A DNA stretch of 64,000 nt, taken from assembly GCA_013368325.1 (NCBI GenBank), contig JAACJK010000116.1, forward strand, positions 186,001 to 250,000, read 5' to 3'. Made by a program: the position numbers and the translations under genes. Below the pieces are notes generated by a model. The model did no database searches. It was not told where the DNA came from and was given only the letters and a program-made list of their open reading frames with translations. The stretch is from Ephemerocybe angulata (Eukaryota > Basidiomycota > Agaricomycetes > Agaricales > Psathyrellaceae). Shown here piece by piece: positions 46,266 to 57,136 of the stretch (positions are counted from its first letter, which is position 1; the number at the start of each line of letters is the position of its first letter).

Positions 46266-47302
46266 CTGCATTGTCTCACCCTGTCTCTTTAATTAGACGG
46301 ACCAATGGCGCATGTCACCATGCGCACTCGCCGCGGACTTTGCGTGTAGGAAATGACAGAGGTAATTTGGGTTGTTTCTAGGTAGCCCGTAAGTACGAGT
46401 CGGGTCCTTCAGGGGCCTTACACTAGCCATGGCGTGGATACCGTGGTTAAACCAGGAAATGGTCCTCTCGGCGTTCGTTTCTATGGACAGCTCTGGCGCC
46501 GCCCTCTCATTCAGCCAAGCCCGCAAAAGGGTTCGGGGACTGGGAAATTCCGAACCTTTAGGTATGGCTTCATCTGATTATTCTTCCAAATGCGAAGGGT
46601 TAACGGACAAGTAGGCTGCTAATGATACTGTTTTCTGGCGAGTGCGGTCAGTATCCAGGGATCTCGAATGCACTCGCGTTTCATGAGGCAATACCGTGCA
46701 TTCGTATTCGGGGAGTTCACGCCAGCTGACTGTACTCTTGGCAATTGACTCGGGGAGCGTGCATGCAACGATGGTCTGCGGGTGTGAGGCCCAACTGAAC
46801 CTCCTCTGGCAGACAGCACATACGTCTCATTGAAGGGAGTATACATGGTTCTTCTCTCGCCTGGTGCAGCTCATATACATCGATTCCCTTCGCGCGTCGT
46901 TTTTCTGGGGTGCTGTCGTGCTGTGAATGATTTCTTGTTCAAAAACTTCTGGTCGGCCCAGTACATCGCCTTCCTCGTACTCGAATCTTGCGGCCGCTAA
47001 TCCTCGAGGATCTTTCGAGATATCCATCAGCTTACGCCATTCATACAACTGCTATCCATTTGGGCGAAGTGCGCCTTGGAGCCCGGCTCAATTGAGTTTG
47101 AGTGTGACTGTGACGTCGACTTGGCCATCCATCCTTCCTCGAAATTGGAAGGAACTCTAGGGTATATAATCCTCCTCGTATTGTTCGAATACTGCATCCT
47201 CTCTCAGTATTCTTCTCTGTGTAGGTCTCAAGGCTACTGTACCCATCAGTACACTCACTCACTTTACTCACAGGAAGGTTCAGATATATCCTCGCTCTCG
47301 CT
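46266..47302. promoter_or_regulatory. Intergenic region with promoter of the secreted-protein gene
   Basis: A clear TATA-type motif (ggtatataatcc, 47161-47172) lies about 130 bases upstream of the ATG at 47303. The rest of the region has no supported gene. Confidence 0.55.
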
Positions 47303-49063
47303 ATGACTATCCTCCCACTTCTGGGTGTCTTATTTTCTGCCGCCATCGCCAATGCCTGGGTGGATATTGACCCAGGGCTCATCCCGGACCTCGACGAGCC
47401 CCTTCCCCTCTACTCTCTAGGAGCCCCTACGTTCATACCTGACCAATGGCTCCAGTCCCTCGTCGGCGGTAGCTTCGGCCCTGCGAAGTTCACCAAACGG
47501 GACAACGACCACGACGACATAGTCTACGCCTACAATGGCAGCGACGTTGTTGGCTTTCTCGACAAGGAGACGGGTGAGACGCGCGTCTTCCCCGACTATG
47601 CCTCCCTCGAGCCCGCGGACAGGCCCATCGATCTCGTTGAAGCGCTCAAGGGGTTCGGCGGCGGGCAGACGGCGATTCCCCCTGACGATACCAAGTTCGA
47701 GCCTGTTCAAGGCGCCAGCCTGGTCGGATCTAACGTCAAGCAGGGTGTCGAAGGCTCCGGCGCTCACGAGGGCTCTGGGGCTCACGGGGGCTCTCTCAGC
47801 GGGGCTGACGTGACTCGCCCTAGTCCTAATGTGACTCGGCGTTGGAACGACCATGCTGCAGAGGCCACATACCTCGCGACCGGATACATCCAGCGCTATG
47901 TCGAGTGCAAGGGCAGGAAGTTCCCTGTCTGTGGCCCGGGAAGTCGCGCCTCCATTGGTGTTGGTGCAGGGAACCGCGTCGTGTGGCTGGATTGGTTCTG
48001 GAAGCCGGCGAAGAAGAATGGGAAATGGATCAAGCCTATTAACAAGCATCGTCTCATCAAGCTCATCAAGAAGATCTTGGGGGATAAAGCCAAGTACGGG
48101 ATCAAGGTCTACGCCATCGATACCTGCTACTTCGACTCCGGCAATCAGTACCTTCAACCCGTCTATCGCGTCTTCGCCGACACCAATGTGAACCACCCAA
48201 ACAACACCGGAGTGGCACCCAAACTCCTGAGGTACTTCCCCGTTGGTGACGACTACCTTGAGCCAATCAAAACCAAGTCCCATGGAAAGTCCGAACAACC
48301 CAATGAGCCCCCGAAGCGTCCCACCACCGAAGGTTCCGGATCCTCCCATAAATCTAGGTCGCTCATCGACTATTTCTCAGCTCGCTCCCTCTTTCAACGC
48401 GCCCCCCAAGTCCCCATCACCGTTGGCCGCTACGTAGCGCGCTCCAGCTTCCGGACCCCCGGCTTCGTGTCTAAGGCCAATGACTTCTGGAATGCCCTTG
48501 ACAGCACCATCGGGATCGGGCCCAGGTTTATCGACGCCCAGTTCTTCTGGGCGCGGGACTGGATGTTCAACACATTTGCCAACTCCTACGTCAATAGCGT
48601 CAACCTCGCGCTCATCGAAGTTCCAGGATGGCCCTTCCGATTTTCTACCTTTGGCAACTTTGGAGGCGGCCGTGTCAGGATTTCCGACGACATAATTCCA
48701 GGCGGGTTTGGTCCCAAAAACGGTGGCAAACTTGCCTCCTGGATCATCGATGCGCCTTCCGTCATTGCCAAGTGGCCCATCCACCCTTGGATTCCTGTAT
48801 TCGACGGTGGCTTACATTCCATCGTTGGCTGGAGTGACGTGTTTTTTTTCGGCAACACCGTCGTAACGGATACTGCAAAAGCCATTAGGAGGTTCAACAG
48901 GCCTGTTGCGGCTGCCTTCCTCGAGGAGGCTTACATCGACCCTCTCCACCGTCACATAGCGGTGGCGCTGTTCCCTTGCGGTCATTGGAATGACAGGATC
49001 ACGCAGTTGCAGGGGTTGGACTGGGGCAAGCCCAAGTGTTTGTCGATCAGGTACTGGTTGTGA
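47303..49063 (+). CDS. Large secreted protein, possibly DUF6345-like
   Basis: A single-exon gene for 586 residues. A signal peptide is evident (MTILPLLGVLFSAAIANA, cleavage likely before Trp19). A Lys-Arg site after residue 65 (FTKRDNDHDD) could be a processing point. The middle carries a Gly/Ser/His low-complexity linker (GSGAHEGSGAHGG). Sequence around 265-310 (YGIKVYAIDTCYFDSG) and the C-terminal third (SVNLALIEVPGWPFRFSTFG, HSIVGWSDVFFFGNTVVTDT) remind me of the DUF6345 superfamily, a family without known activity found in bacteria and fungi; this is a memory-based resemblance. A basic stretch (NKHRLIKLIKKILGDKAK) stands out in the middle. The absence of introns contrasts with most neighbours and could reflect horizontal origin or retroposition. 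No catalytic motif was recognised. Confidence 0.82.
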   Translation: MTILPLLGVLFSAAIANAWVDIDPGLIPDLDEPLPLYSLGAPTFIPDQWLQSLVGGSFGPAKFTKRDNDHDDIVYAYNGSDVVGFLDKETGETRVFPDYASLEPADRPIDLVEALKGFGGGQTAIPPDDTKFEPVQGASLVGSNVKQGVEGSGAHEGSGAHGGSLSGADVTRPSPNVTRRWNDHAAEATYLATGYIQRYVECKGRKFPVCGPGSRASIGVGAGNRVVWLDWFWKPAKKNGKWIKPINKHRLIKLIKKILGDKAKYGIKVYAIDTCYFDSGNQYLQPVYRVFADTNVNHPNNTGVAPKLLRYFPVGDDYLEPIKTKSHGKSEQPNEPPKRPTTEGSGSSHKSRSLIDYFSARSLFQRAPQVPITVGRYVARSSFRTPGFVSKANDFWNALDSTIGIGPRFIDAQFFWARDWMFNTFANSYVNSVNLALIEVPGWPFRFSTFGNFGGGRVRISDDIIPGGFGPKNGGKLASWIIDAPSVIAKWPIHPWIPVFDGGLHSIVGWSDVFFFGNTVVTDTAKAIRRFNRPVAAAFLEEAYIDPLHRHIAVALFPCGHWNDRITQLQGLDWGKPKCLSIRYWL

Positions 49064-50820
49064 GGATGGGTCCCGTCTCTATTTTACGTTCTCTCTCTTG
49101 ATCGATTCTTGGACAAAGGTAAGACCTCGTTACGAATAGCTTGGACTCGATTTTTTCTTAGGGCTTTGCCCCGCTCTGAACGAACAATTTGATATCATGT
49201 ACTCCGAAGTTTCCATTATGTCCTGTACCCTCTTGTGATGGACTTAGTAGCTGAACAATCACACTGTATGCCATTCGAAAGCTCTTGTCCTTCTAAGTAC
49301 GGCCTTCCCTGGCACATCGATAAAAGTCTCTCAGGTTAGCCCATCTTTAAGTCAGATGTACTCGAAGTTATCCCGGACCCCAGCATCTGCGAGATCAGTC
49401 TTCCCAGGATGATCCGCGGCGGGTCTCGCGAGAGAGCTCGGGCGTCGAGAATTCACATTCTCCTCCCCACATATTTATATCTACGAGCACACGCATAGAG
49501 CAACAGTTGTCGGCCGCAGGCTCTGAGTGAAGTTCTAAGGAAAGTCCAATATATGCGCGCACCCCATCCTCTGGAGGTTGTCGGTCGTGCATTAGCGAGC
49601 TCGTTGGGATAGTAGCATGATGGCTGATAGCGCGCGACCGCAGACGCGCGACGGATGATATGCATAGATCCTCGGCCGGGCAGAGCCTAAATCGAAACAA
49701 ACACACCGAGCCAGCCGGGCGCAAGGGCGGGCGCTTAAGCGCTCCCGCTAAGCGCCTCGCTTACAAGACCGTCGCACAGCCACCATCACGACGCACCTCC
49801 GACCCCCCTCCTTCTGCTCCGGGTTCCAACCCAACGCACAGAGGAACGAACCCCAACCTCACTCACCCACAGAGAACCAAGCACACCATGTACCCATAAG
49901 TAGCAGTACGAATGATAGATAAGATGCAACCGATACATAAGCCTAAAACCAAAACTAGACACCAAAGGAGAGTTGTTATTGTTGAGTACCTAGACATGTA
50001 GCGAACGAGCGGATGGGCGGAAGGATGGGCGGAAGGAAGGTCCTTAATACAATAATGCGTGGTATCTTATGACTAAATATCGAACGGAACACGGCAAGGC
50101 CAAAGGAGGGTGTGCGTGTGAGTGGGCGGGAGAAAGGTAGAAAGGCAGGGAGCCTTGGACCTTCGATCGCTCGATCGTACGGCAGTCAGGCAGGCAGTCA
50201 GGCGGGAGGGAGGAAGGCAGGAGGGGGAGGGAGACGGTCGGTCCATATGCAGTAGACACGCATACATGCATAGGCGAAGCGGGAATAATATGTGTAAGGG
50301 AGGTTCGAATGCCAAGTCTATGTCGGAGGAGAGACAGAACGAGCGGAGAACAATACTCGAGGTAGGTATGTAGGTAGGTAGGTCTTAAATAACCACGCTA
50401 AATGAGTGAAGGGTAAAGGCTTGTAAGAAACCAATAACATGGTAATAACATAACACCGTAACTTGAGCGGAGAAGATCAAAGGAGCGACGAGGTGAGGAA
50501 AAGACAGATTAAGTATACACACGAAGATCCAGAATATAAGATAAGAAATAAAATCCGGTGAGAATCCATGATAGGAAGCGAAAGAGAGTGATGGGCAAAC
50601 CGCCGGAAGGGATGGTATCCCGGCGTGCGGACAGGCAGGGGGTAGGAGGCGCGGCTTAAGAACGTCCTCGAGGGCCATGAGTCACCTCACAACCCTCAGA
50701 GGGCGAGGAAGGCAGGGCTTGGGCCATTCGGTCCGGGCCAACGAGGAGAGGAACGCCAGCCAACCTGGTTTCCATCGGCATACGGCGGTGAAGCGCGCAG
50801 AGAGAGGTAGAGACGCCCAA
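49064..50820. other. Intergenic region with simple repeats
   Basis: No supported gene. From about 49.9 kb the sequence is purine-rich on the plus strand and probably contains a long 3' UTR of the minus-strand PIP5-kinase gene. It includes a 14-base direct repeat (ggatgggcggaa units at 50011-50037) and a GTAG-type run at 50361-50383. Confidence 0.5.
50361..50383. repeat. GTAG microsatellite
   Basis: Seen directly as ggtaggtatgtaggtaggta followed by ggt: about five imperfect tetramer units in non-coding sequence. Confidence 0.85.
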
Positions 50821-53014
50821 TTACTCGACTTTGAAGCGCTCGTCAAGCTCTCCACCGCGCATGATCCCTTTCATAAACGAGAAGAACCGCTCAGCGTACT
50901 CCGGCGGCGGTACAGGGCTAATTTTATGCTGCATACACGGTAAGCACCCATGCATAGAGGTAGAAGAATAGCAAGCCACGTACGATATCATCTTTCATCC
51001 CTTTCCACACATGCTCCATCTTCTTCACCCAATTGTACGGCGTCAAGATATCGATAACCCCAAGATAATAGATCGTCCCGCCCATCGGCTGGTCGTTCTC
51101 GTCCGTCGCCCTCAAGCCGCCTTCGTCCTGATAGAACAGGCACTGTTGTCGATGGTCGTCCTCTTCCGGGAGGTGGAATGACGAAGAGTCGTCTACGCCC
51201 GTCCGAGACGGCTCGCCCAGTCGTTTCGGGTCCGAAGAACGCATCGCTTTTCGTATTGCGATCGCCTCTGGCGAGTGTGCCCCAACCTTCGCCTGCGACT
51301 TGATGCTGCTCCGTATCGACGATGCATTCGGTAGGTCCGGCTGTAGAATCATCAATCAGCCAATCATGCGAGGGGCTTGAAAGGAGTACCACGCACCGAA
51401 AACACTTTCAACGTATTCCGTCTAACATTATCCCGATTCCCTCTCTTCAGGTTATGAATCCCAATCAGCAAGCTGTAGTCCATGACGCTAATCCTTTCCA
51501 AAAACTCCGAATCGCGCCTCAGCTGCTCCGTCAACAGCGCCCTCTTCTCCGGCCCAATCTCCAGCTTCTTCCCCCTCTTTATCCAATTGTTGTCCTTCAA
51601 CACCGCCCTGGGATTCTGCGCCGCCTTGTCCTCCGGATACTCGCGCCCAACGGTGCTGCCCTTCAAGTCGTAGGTCTCGTGCACGTCTTTATGGGGTGGG
51701 AAGAGGTTGTTCATGATGACGAAATGAATCTTGCGTCCTCTCGGCAGCTTCACTCTGTGCAGGCCATAAAATCGGCTGAGCAGGGTATGCGGGTTCTCCT
51801 GGATATGCGTATAGTACTGTTTGAGGATTTTGAGCAGGAATTTGTGTTCGGCGTGCCGGATGGTTTTGATGATGAAGCGGTAGTCGCGTGAGAAGTAGAA
51901 GAAGGAGCCGGACTTTCCTGGGGAGCCAAGTTCAGAGAGGATGTACTTGGATGTGAGGGAGAGGAGGTAGTCCGCGGGGTCGATCTGGAAGTGGTCTTCG
52001 CGCAGCGTGCGGAAGACCCACGGCGCGTAGTCCTTGAACTTGAAGTCGTATTTCGCCGAGGGCGTCAGCTCGTTGCCCACGATGTCGAACGAGAACTTGT
52101 GCCGCGCCGTAAAGTCGTCGTCCGTGAGCGGCCGCTTAATTTTAGCCTGACACCGCGAAACCTGCAACGGATCGTCAGCGGGGCCTCATGGATAGCGCAC
52201 ACAGACATTCAAATTAAATTGGCTGGCACGGCCGGCCACTTACACCGACACGGATCCCCGTAAGCATGTTGTACATCAGGACATAGTTGACATGGCCCTC
52301 CCCAATGAGATTCCCGACCAGCGGGCGATCCTGCTGTGAAGCCTTGGAGGCCTGGCGCGTCAGCGTCGCCTCCGCCTCCTGCTGCTGCTGCTTGAACCGC
52401 TTGCTCATACGTTCCCGCCGAATCTGATCCGCGTGCTGCTCGATGTCCTCCGCGAGCTCCTTGCTCCCCTCGCCCACGAGCGCGCCGTCATCGTACGCAA
52501 ACGTCTGCGAGCCCGCGGAGGCCTTGTGCTGCGTGTGGAAGCGCCGGTGTTTGGGCGAAGAGGGCGTCGAGCCGGTCGTGTTACGCCGCGCGGGGCGGTG
52601 GGCGGGCGCCTGCTGCTGCGGCTGGTGTGCCGACGACGACGAGGAGGCCACGGGCAGCTGGAGGTAGTTTTCTTGGGGCAGCGGAGACTCTTCGATGGGC
52701 GAGCTCGTCACGATAGCGCGGAGAGTCTGGTGCGACGAGGTGGACAGGCGTGGCTTGAGCAGTGCGGGCTGTTGCTGGATGGGCGGTGGGAACGCGGACG
52801 CGAGCTCTACTTCCTCGCGGTCGACGCTGGCGGGCGGCGACGGTGGTGGGGGCCCAACGTGCTGCAACCCGCCGTTCACGAGCTGGATATCGACGTCGTC
52901 CGGGCCCGCCTCCACGAACTTCTCTTTGGTCGTTATCGTCACGGTGTGCACGGAGGACGTCGGGGAGTGGGTGTAGATGGGGGCGGTGCGGAAGGACGCT
53001 GCGGACGAGGACAT
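50821..53014 (-). CDS. MSS4: Phosphatidylinositol-4-phosphate 5-kinase (Mss4/Its3 type)
   Basis: Four exons (53014-52244, 52161-51397, 51340-50984, 50928-50821) join to 666 residues. The first 230 residues are disordered and Ser/Pro/Gln-rich. The kinase core follows: GEGHVNYVLMYNMLTGIRVG, the ATP-binding GSPGKSGSFFYFSRDYRFI with the IIKTI lysine, IHFVIMNNLFPPH, YDLKGSTVGREYPED, and the catalytic ISVMDYSLLIGIHNL. The C-terminal half has GGTIYYLGVIDILTPYNWVK with the IID-like motif, and an activation-loop region ending HKISPVPPPEYAERFFSFMK. The enzyme makes PI(4,5)P2 at the plasma membrane and controls actin, endocytosis and polarity. A MULE transposon begins only about 57 bases upstream of the ATG, counting from the element end at 53072, so the promoter is probably altered. 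Confidence 0.95.
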
Positions 53015-53061
53015 GGTGGAGAGCAGGCTGGTGCGGTTCGAAGTGGAGTGGCTGGGTGCGG

Positions 53062-53071
53062 TTGCGACCGA
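53062..53071. repeat. Left 10-base target-site duplication of the MULE
   Basis: TTGCGACCGA occurs here and again at 56729-56738, immediately outside the two ends of the transposon. The copies are identical, which marks a recent insertion. Confidence 0.9.
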
Positions 53072-53074
53072 AGT

Positions 53075-53115
53075 GTGGACGCTATCCGACCAGCAGTCCG
53101 TCCACCGCACGTGCC
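53075..53115. repeat. Left terminal inverted repeat of the MULE
   Basis: 41 bases, perfectly complementary to 56688-56728. It contains an internal 7-base inverted repeat (GTGGACG ... CGTCCAC) and ends with CACGTGCC. CACGTGC motifs recur just inside both ends. Confidence 0.92.
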
Positions 53116-53346
53116 GGAACGTGACCAAGATATCACGTGCATCTCGGCCGCCGCCCCTCCCGCATGGCGCTGCGACCGAATTGGGATGTCCTCGCTTATG
53201 GACTTGGTGATTTCGTGTTCGTCGAAGGCGCTTAAGCGTGCTTTGACTTCAAATAGATGTACTTGTAGTAGAAGAGAGGATTTGTACAATGGATTGAATT
53301 CTTGATATGAAATATGGGCCCGTGCGCTACAGCCACCGTGAGACTT

Positions 53347-56300
53347 TTAATTTCCAGCTTTGGGGGACGACGGTTGGTAACCCATCCTGTTCTGGGCACC
53401 CATCCTTTCCGCCGCTGACCCACCCAGTGCCCATGTCGTCGCTGCTACCCTGCCCGTGGTCTCATGCCTGCGGATATTGTCAACCAGGGCCCTCACATCC
53501 TTCCCCACCTTCTTGTTGCTTCTAATCCACAAGATAGCACGGTTTTTTGCCTGCTCTCGGAATATGGCTGCCGCCCTTTCGAAATCCTTCGCAATATCAA
53601 GAGCTTCCTCAATATAGGTGTCGTCCTAGGTATGTGAGCAACGCTAAATTGAGTAGATAGAGTGTAGTAACACTTACATCTTGGTCCTCCAGGTCACTGC
53701 CATAGTAGGAGGAGGATGTAGCACCGGCATCTATGGGTGGGATTAGATCAGCAGCAGTCTCGTCGTCGTTTTGACCGTTTTCATCGTCAGATGAAAAATC
53801 GGGACTGGATTCCGGTGCTTCGACTGTTCGAGAACGTTTTCTGGTGCGTTCAGTTCCTCGAGATGCTCGTCTTCGCTTCGGCAGAGGGGCCGTACTGATG
53901 TTGCCTTGTCCATAGTCTGAGTCGTCGCTGGTGTCATCGCCGTCGGTTACCGTCCCACGGGTGAGCGTCGCATCGGGGCCTTGGATTGCAGCATGATGGT
54001 AGAGCGGGGATACGCGACGGCGCCGGATTTCCTGCCAGAATCGGATTGGCGGGGTGCCAACGGCCTGAACGAGGTGCTTGCATTGGTGGAAGGGGTTGTA
54101 CTTCTGCTGGCCGCAATTGCACGACCACGTAGCCAGGTCAACAATATATTTCTGTTGGCCAACAGCACGTTTCTCCAAGCGCTTCCACGAGCGCTTAAAG
54201 AACTTCTGGAACGGTGAGAGTTCTTTTGACCTCCCGGCCCTCCAACCCTTAGCCCGGGTCGCCAGGCGCGCATAGAAGTCGGGTGTCACCCGGTTACACA
54301 GTACCCAAACCAATTGGTCGATACGGGGGCGGTACGATTTGCGAAGGTAATCGTGCTTCAGTTGCCGCCAGAAGTTCTCCACTCCCATAGTCGTGCGCAG
54401 CCGGGATAAGAGAGGCGACGTAGAGCGCGCCCATAGCTTCCATCGATCCGGGCTGTACCAGCTTGACCAGAGGTATGCCCACACTTCGCGGAGACCCCGC
54501 GTTTCGCAGAATTGATACATTTCCTTCACAGCGTTCGTACGTATTTTCGTGCTGGTCCATTTTTCTTGCTCGTGACGCTCGTAGAAGAGGGGGTGCTGAC
54601 AGAAGTGACTTGTGAATAACCTAAGGAGTTGGCGTCGGTGCGGAGCTGGGCAGAACGTGTAGTTGGCCGATCGAGGTACTGATTTTTCGCCATCTTCGAA
54701 GAGGTAATCCGGTCCATCTTCCTGGTCCTGCTCTGCGTCGTCGATGTACGAGTCATCGCCATTCAGCCGAACCTTGAGGTGGCTGACCATGTTCTGTGAG
54801 ACCGGATACTTCGTATATAGCTGCGAAGACGTGCAGTCAGTTTCTGTTTAAATCTCAACTCAGTTGAGAGTGGCACTCACCGATTTCAGATTCTCAACCT
54901 GTGCGTCAGGTAGGAAGTCCGGTTTTATAAATGGAAACTCTTTGCATGCCTCGTCCACGTTGTAGAATGCAGGCCTTCGTCGCAGGGTAGCCATCCTTGT
55001 TTTAACGGTACGCAGTGCATGCCAGAAGCAGAGCTGATGCTTCGCTTCTGGAAACACAACTTTAAGGGCGTTAATCTCGGACCAGTCCTTGTCCGAAATT
55101 TTGATAATGGGCTCAACATCCCATTTGTCTCGAAGGTGCTGGAGGAGATCAATAATATACCTTTCCTTCGCACCCCGGTGGGCTTCGTCATCACTGCCAC
55201 CCTTCGGCGATTGGATAAGAAGATATCCAAGTGGGCATCCAGAGTTGAACACCTCGCCAAGTACGGCGTACACTTCGTACCGGGATCGATTAGTGTTCCC
55301 TATGGGAAATTAACTTTAGTTAGTGATCATAAAGAAAGGATAATGGAGTACGCACATGCCGAGTCGATCTGGATTTCTTTGATCTTTCCCCCCCATTTTC
55401 GAAGCAAGTCAGGCAAAGTAAATGCCAGAGCTGAGTACCCTTCTTCCTCGTGGACCTTAACTGGTTCTACCGTGTAAAGTCCGCGATTTTTATCAGACTC
55501 GGTGCGCTCGGAGAATTCTTCTAAGAGAATCTGAGCAGATTTCAGCTCGTCTTCGTCTCTCTTCCAGTCTGTTGATGCTTCTGCACGCCACAGCTGACGG
55601 ATGTCTTTGCGGCTGAACTGCGGAACTGGATATCGCTCCCGAATTTTCGACCACAGCTAGTCAACATTAAAAATTGATTAGCGAGGTGTACACCAATTCT
55701 CAAATTGGAAACATGATGCTCACTATGTCGGGGGTAGAGTTTTTGTGTTCCTTTACCATATTTCGAACGTCCTCTGGGATGTCTCGCCACCAGTACGGCG
55801 TGTGAGCCATGTCGTGATTGATCTTGATTAGAGCATAAGGGAGGATGGTGGAGAGTGTAATGTGTAGCCAGCCATGGCATGGGAACGTATCCATTTGAAC
55901 CTTGTCTCTGTTCTTGACATCCTCTCCTTCTTTCTTCCGGGATTTGTCTTGCCGGTCACTGTCCTGGGCACAGTGGTACATGAACCGAGCATTTGGTTTG
56001 TCCTTGTATTCATACTTGCTGTGATACCTTGGACTTATTTAGATTCGGGTGCGAGAAGCAGAAATATAATACATTGAACACATACTTGAATCGGTACTTG
56101 AGACTAGATGAGATTCTCTCGGCGATGTGATCGGCTTTCTTTCGGTCGGTACCCATTTCGTCGAAAACAGCATCAGAGAGCGTGATAGACGCCGTAATCT
56201 GTTCTAGTTCCTCATAACGCCCAACCTCAGTGATCCGTGCTAACAGGTCACCTAGAGTAACAGAATTGCTCGATGCGAAGGCTGGGTCATTCAGATCCGT

Positions 56301-56477
56301 GACAGCTGGGTCTTCGTCAGGTTTAGCCTCCTTCTGAGTGCCGCGTTGTTCTGCCTTTCTTGCAAGGCACGGGCGGCAAGTGGCGACAAATGTTTCCTTT
56401 TTGGGCGCGAAGTTCTCGGCATTCTTCGGCTTGATCTTCTTGCATCGAGGGCATTTTTGGGTGTCCGTGGGTTCCAT
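53347..56477 (-). CDS. MULE transposase with N-terminal zinc-binding motif and SWIM finger
   Basis: A multi-exon gene inside the transposon, roughly 900 residues. The ATG at 56477 opens MEPTDTQKCPRCKKIKPKN. A CxxC...CxxC pair (CPRC, CRPC) suggests a zinc ribbon for DNA binding. The MULE catalytic core follows. The first Asp is in KEIQIDSA. The second region is IISDKDW-type (KISDKDWSEINALKVVFPEA, then HQLCFWHALRTVKTRM). The Glu is in MGVENFWRQLKHDYL. A SWIM zinc finger (ATWSCNCGQQKYNPFHQCKH) comes next, then an acidic/basic nuclear-type tail. A 52-base intron (53677-53626) joins the tail to a last exon (IEEALDIAKDFERAAAIF ... YQPSSPKAGN) ending at 53347. All three DDE residues appear present, so the enzyme may be functional. 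Some internal splice sites are unresolved. Confidence 0.88.
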
Positions 56478-56687
56478 AGGCGGGGTCGGGATGCGGGCGA
56501 CGGCGAGGTAGAGCAAGGAAAGAGCGGGAAAGGCGCGAAATGAGATGGGGCGGGCATTTTCAAAAAAAAATGTATTCGCTTATTCTATGTATAGATGTGG
56601 GGCAACGCGCTTAAACGATTCAGAGGGGCGGGGAAGCACTGGCCCGCCGCGGCGGCATCAGGCACGTGCGTCGCGCGTGACTTTTTT

Positions 56688-56728
56688 GGCACGTGCGGTG
56701 GACGGACTGCTGGTCGGATAGCGTCCAC
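56688..56728. repeat. Right terminal inverted repeat of the MULE
   Basis: 41 bases, perfectly complementary to 53075-53115. It abuts the right target duplication directly. Confidence 0.92.
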
Positions 56729-56738
56729 TTGCGACCGA
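56729..56738. repeat. Right 10-base target-site duplication of the MULE
   Basis: TTGCGACCGA, identical to 53062-53071. The sequence beyond it (from 56739) should be the original upstream region of the PIP5-kinase gene. Confidence 0.9.
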
Positions 56739-57136
56739 CATCGTCGTCCAGCCTGAAAATGGATGGCAGCGGCAATGGCACAACCTCCACACCGGCGACT
56801 AGGGCAGTGGCTGTGTTCCCTCCACGTGCGCCCCTATCTTATTCCGCGTTTACGAGAACGGGCGTGTATATGATTCCTCTTGGTATTCTATCGTACACTA
56901 CTATTACTTGCAAGGGTGGGTATATAGCACTCTGAGCCCTGCGCTCAGGGAGTGGGGCAAACACCAGCTAGCGCTAGCGTCTGCGCTCGGCGAAGGTGAT
57001 TCACCGGGCTATCGACAGTGAGGAAATCGTAAAGATCGTAGCCTAGCAATCGAGTGACACGCGAAAGCCGACCACGCCGCTGCGAAACGCAGCAACCTTG
57101 CAGCAACCCAGAAGCACCAAGTTGCTGAAACGCTCT
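56739..57136. promoter_or_regulatory. Probable displaced PIP5-kinase upstream region and 3' flank of the P450 gene
   Basis: This is the DNA that would have adjoined the PIP5-kinase 5' end before the MULE inserted. A short open frame (MDGSGNGTTSTPATRAVAVF..., from 56760) has no recognisable features. The remainder flanks the 3' end of the P450 gene. Confidence 0.5.

Larger units (their letters stand above)
53072..56728 (-). mobile_element. Complete Mutator-like (MULE) DNA transposon
   Basis: The element is about 3.66 kb. Perfect 41-base terminal inverted repeats lie at 53075-53115 and 56688-56728 (outer end GTGGACGCTATCCGACCAGC). A 10-base duplication of TTGCGACCGA flanks it. Between the repeats lies one minus-strand gene for a MULE transposase with apparently intact exons. 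The 10-base duplication fits the 8-11 bases typical of MULEs. Three bases (agt, 53072-53074) lie between the left duplication and the perfect repeat. The element is inserted in the 5' region of the PIP5-kinase gene. It looks intact and may be active. Confidence 0.92.

Noticed and set aside
47417..48349. 310-codon minus-strand frame opposite the secreted-protein gene
   Set aside because: Antisense shadow of a long single-exon gene. The plus strand has the signal peptide and TATA box.
52433..53305. Long plus-strand open frame of 290 codons opposite the PIP5-kinase N-terminus
   Set aside because: It is the GC-rich, Arg/Gly-rich antisense of a coding exon and extends across the transposon end. 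The minus-strand frame carries the real kinase protein.
53609..53680. Transposase C-terminus ending in VSVTTLYLLNLALLTYLGRHLY
   Set aside because: This is read-through of an intron (donor GTAAGT at 53677, acceptor CCTAG ending at 53626). The true last exon runs on to 53347.
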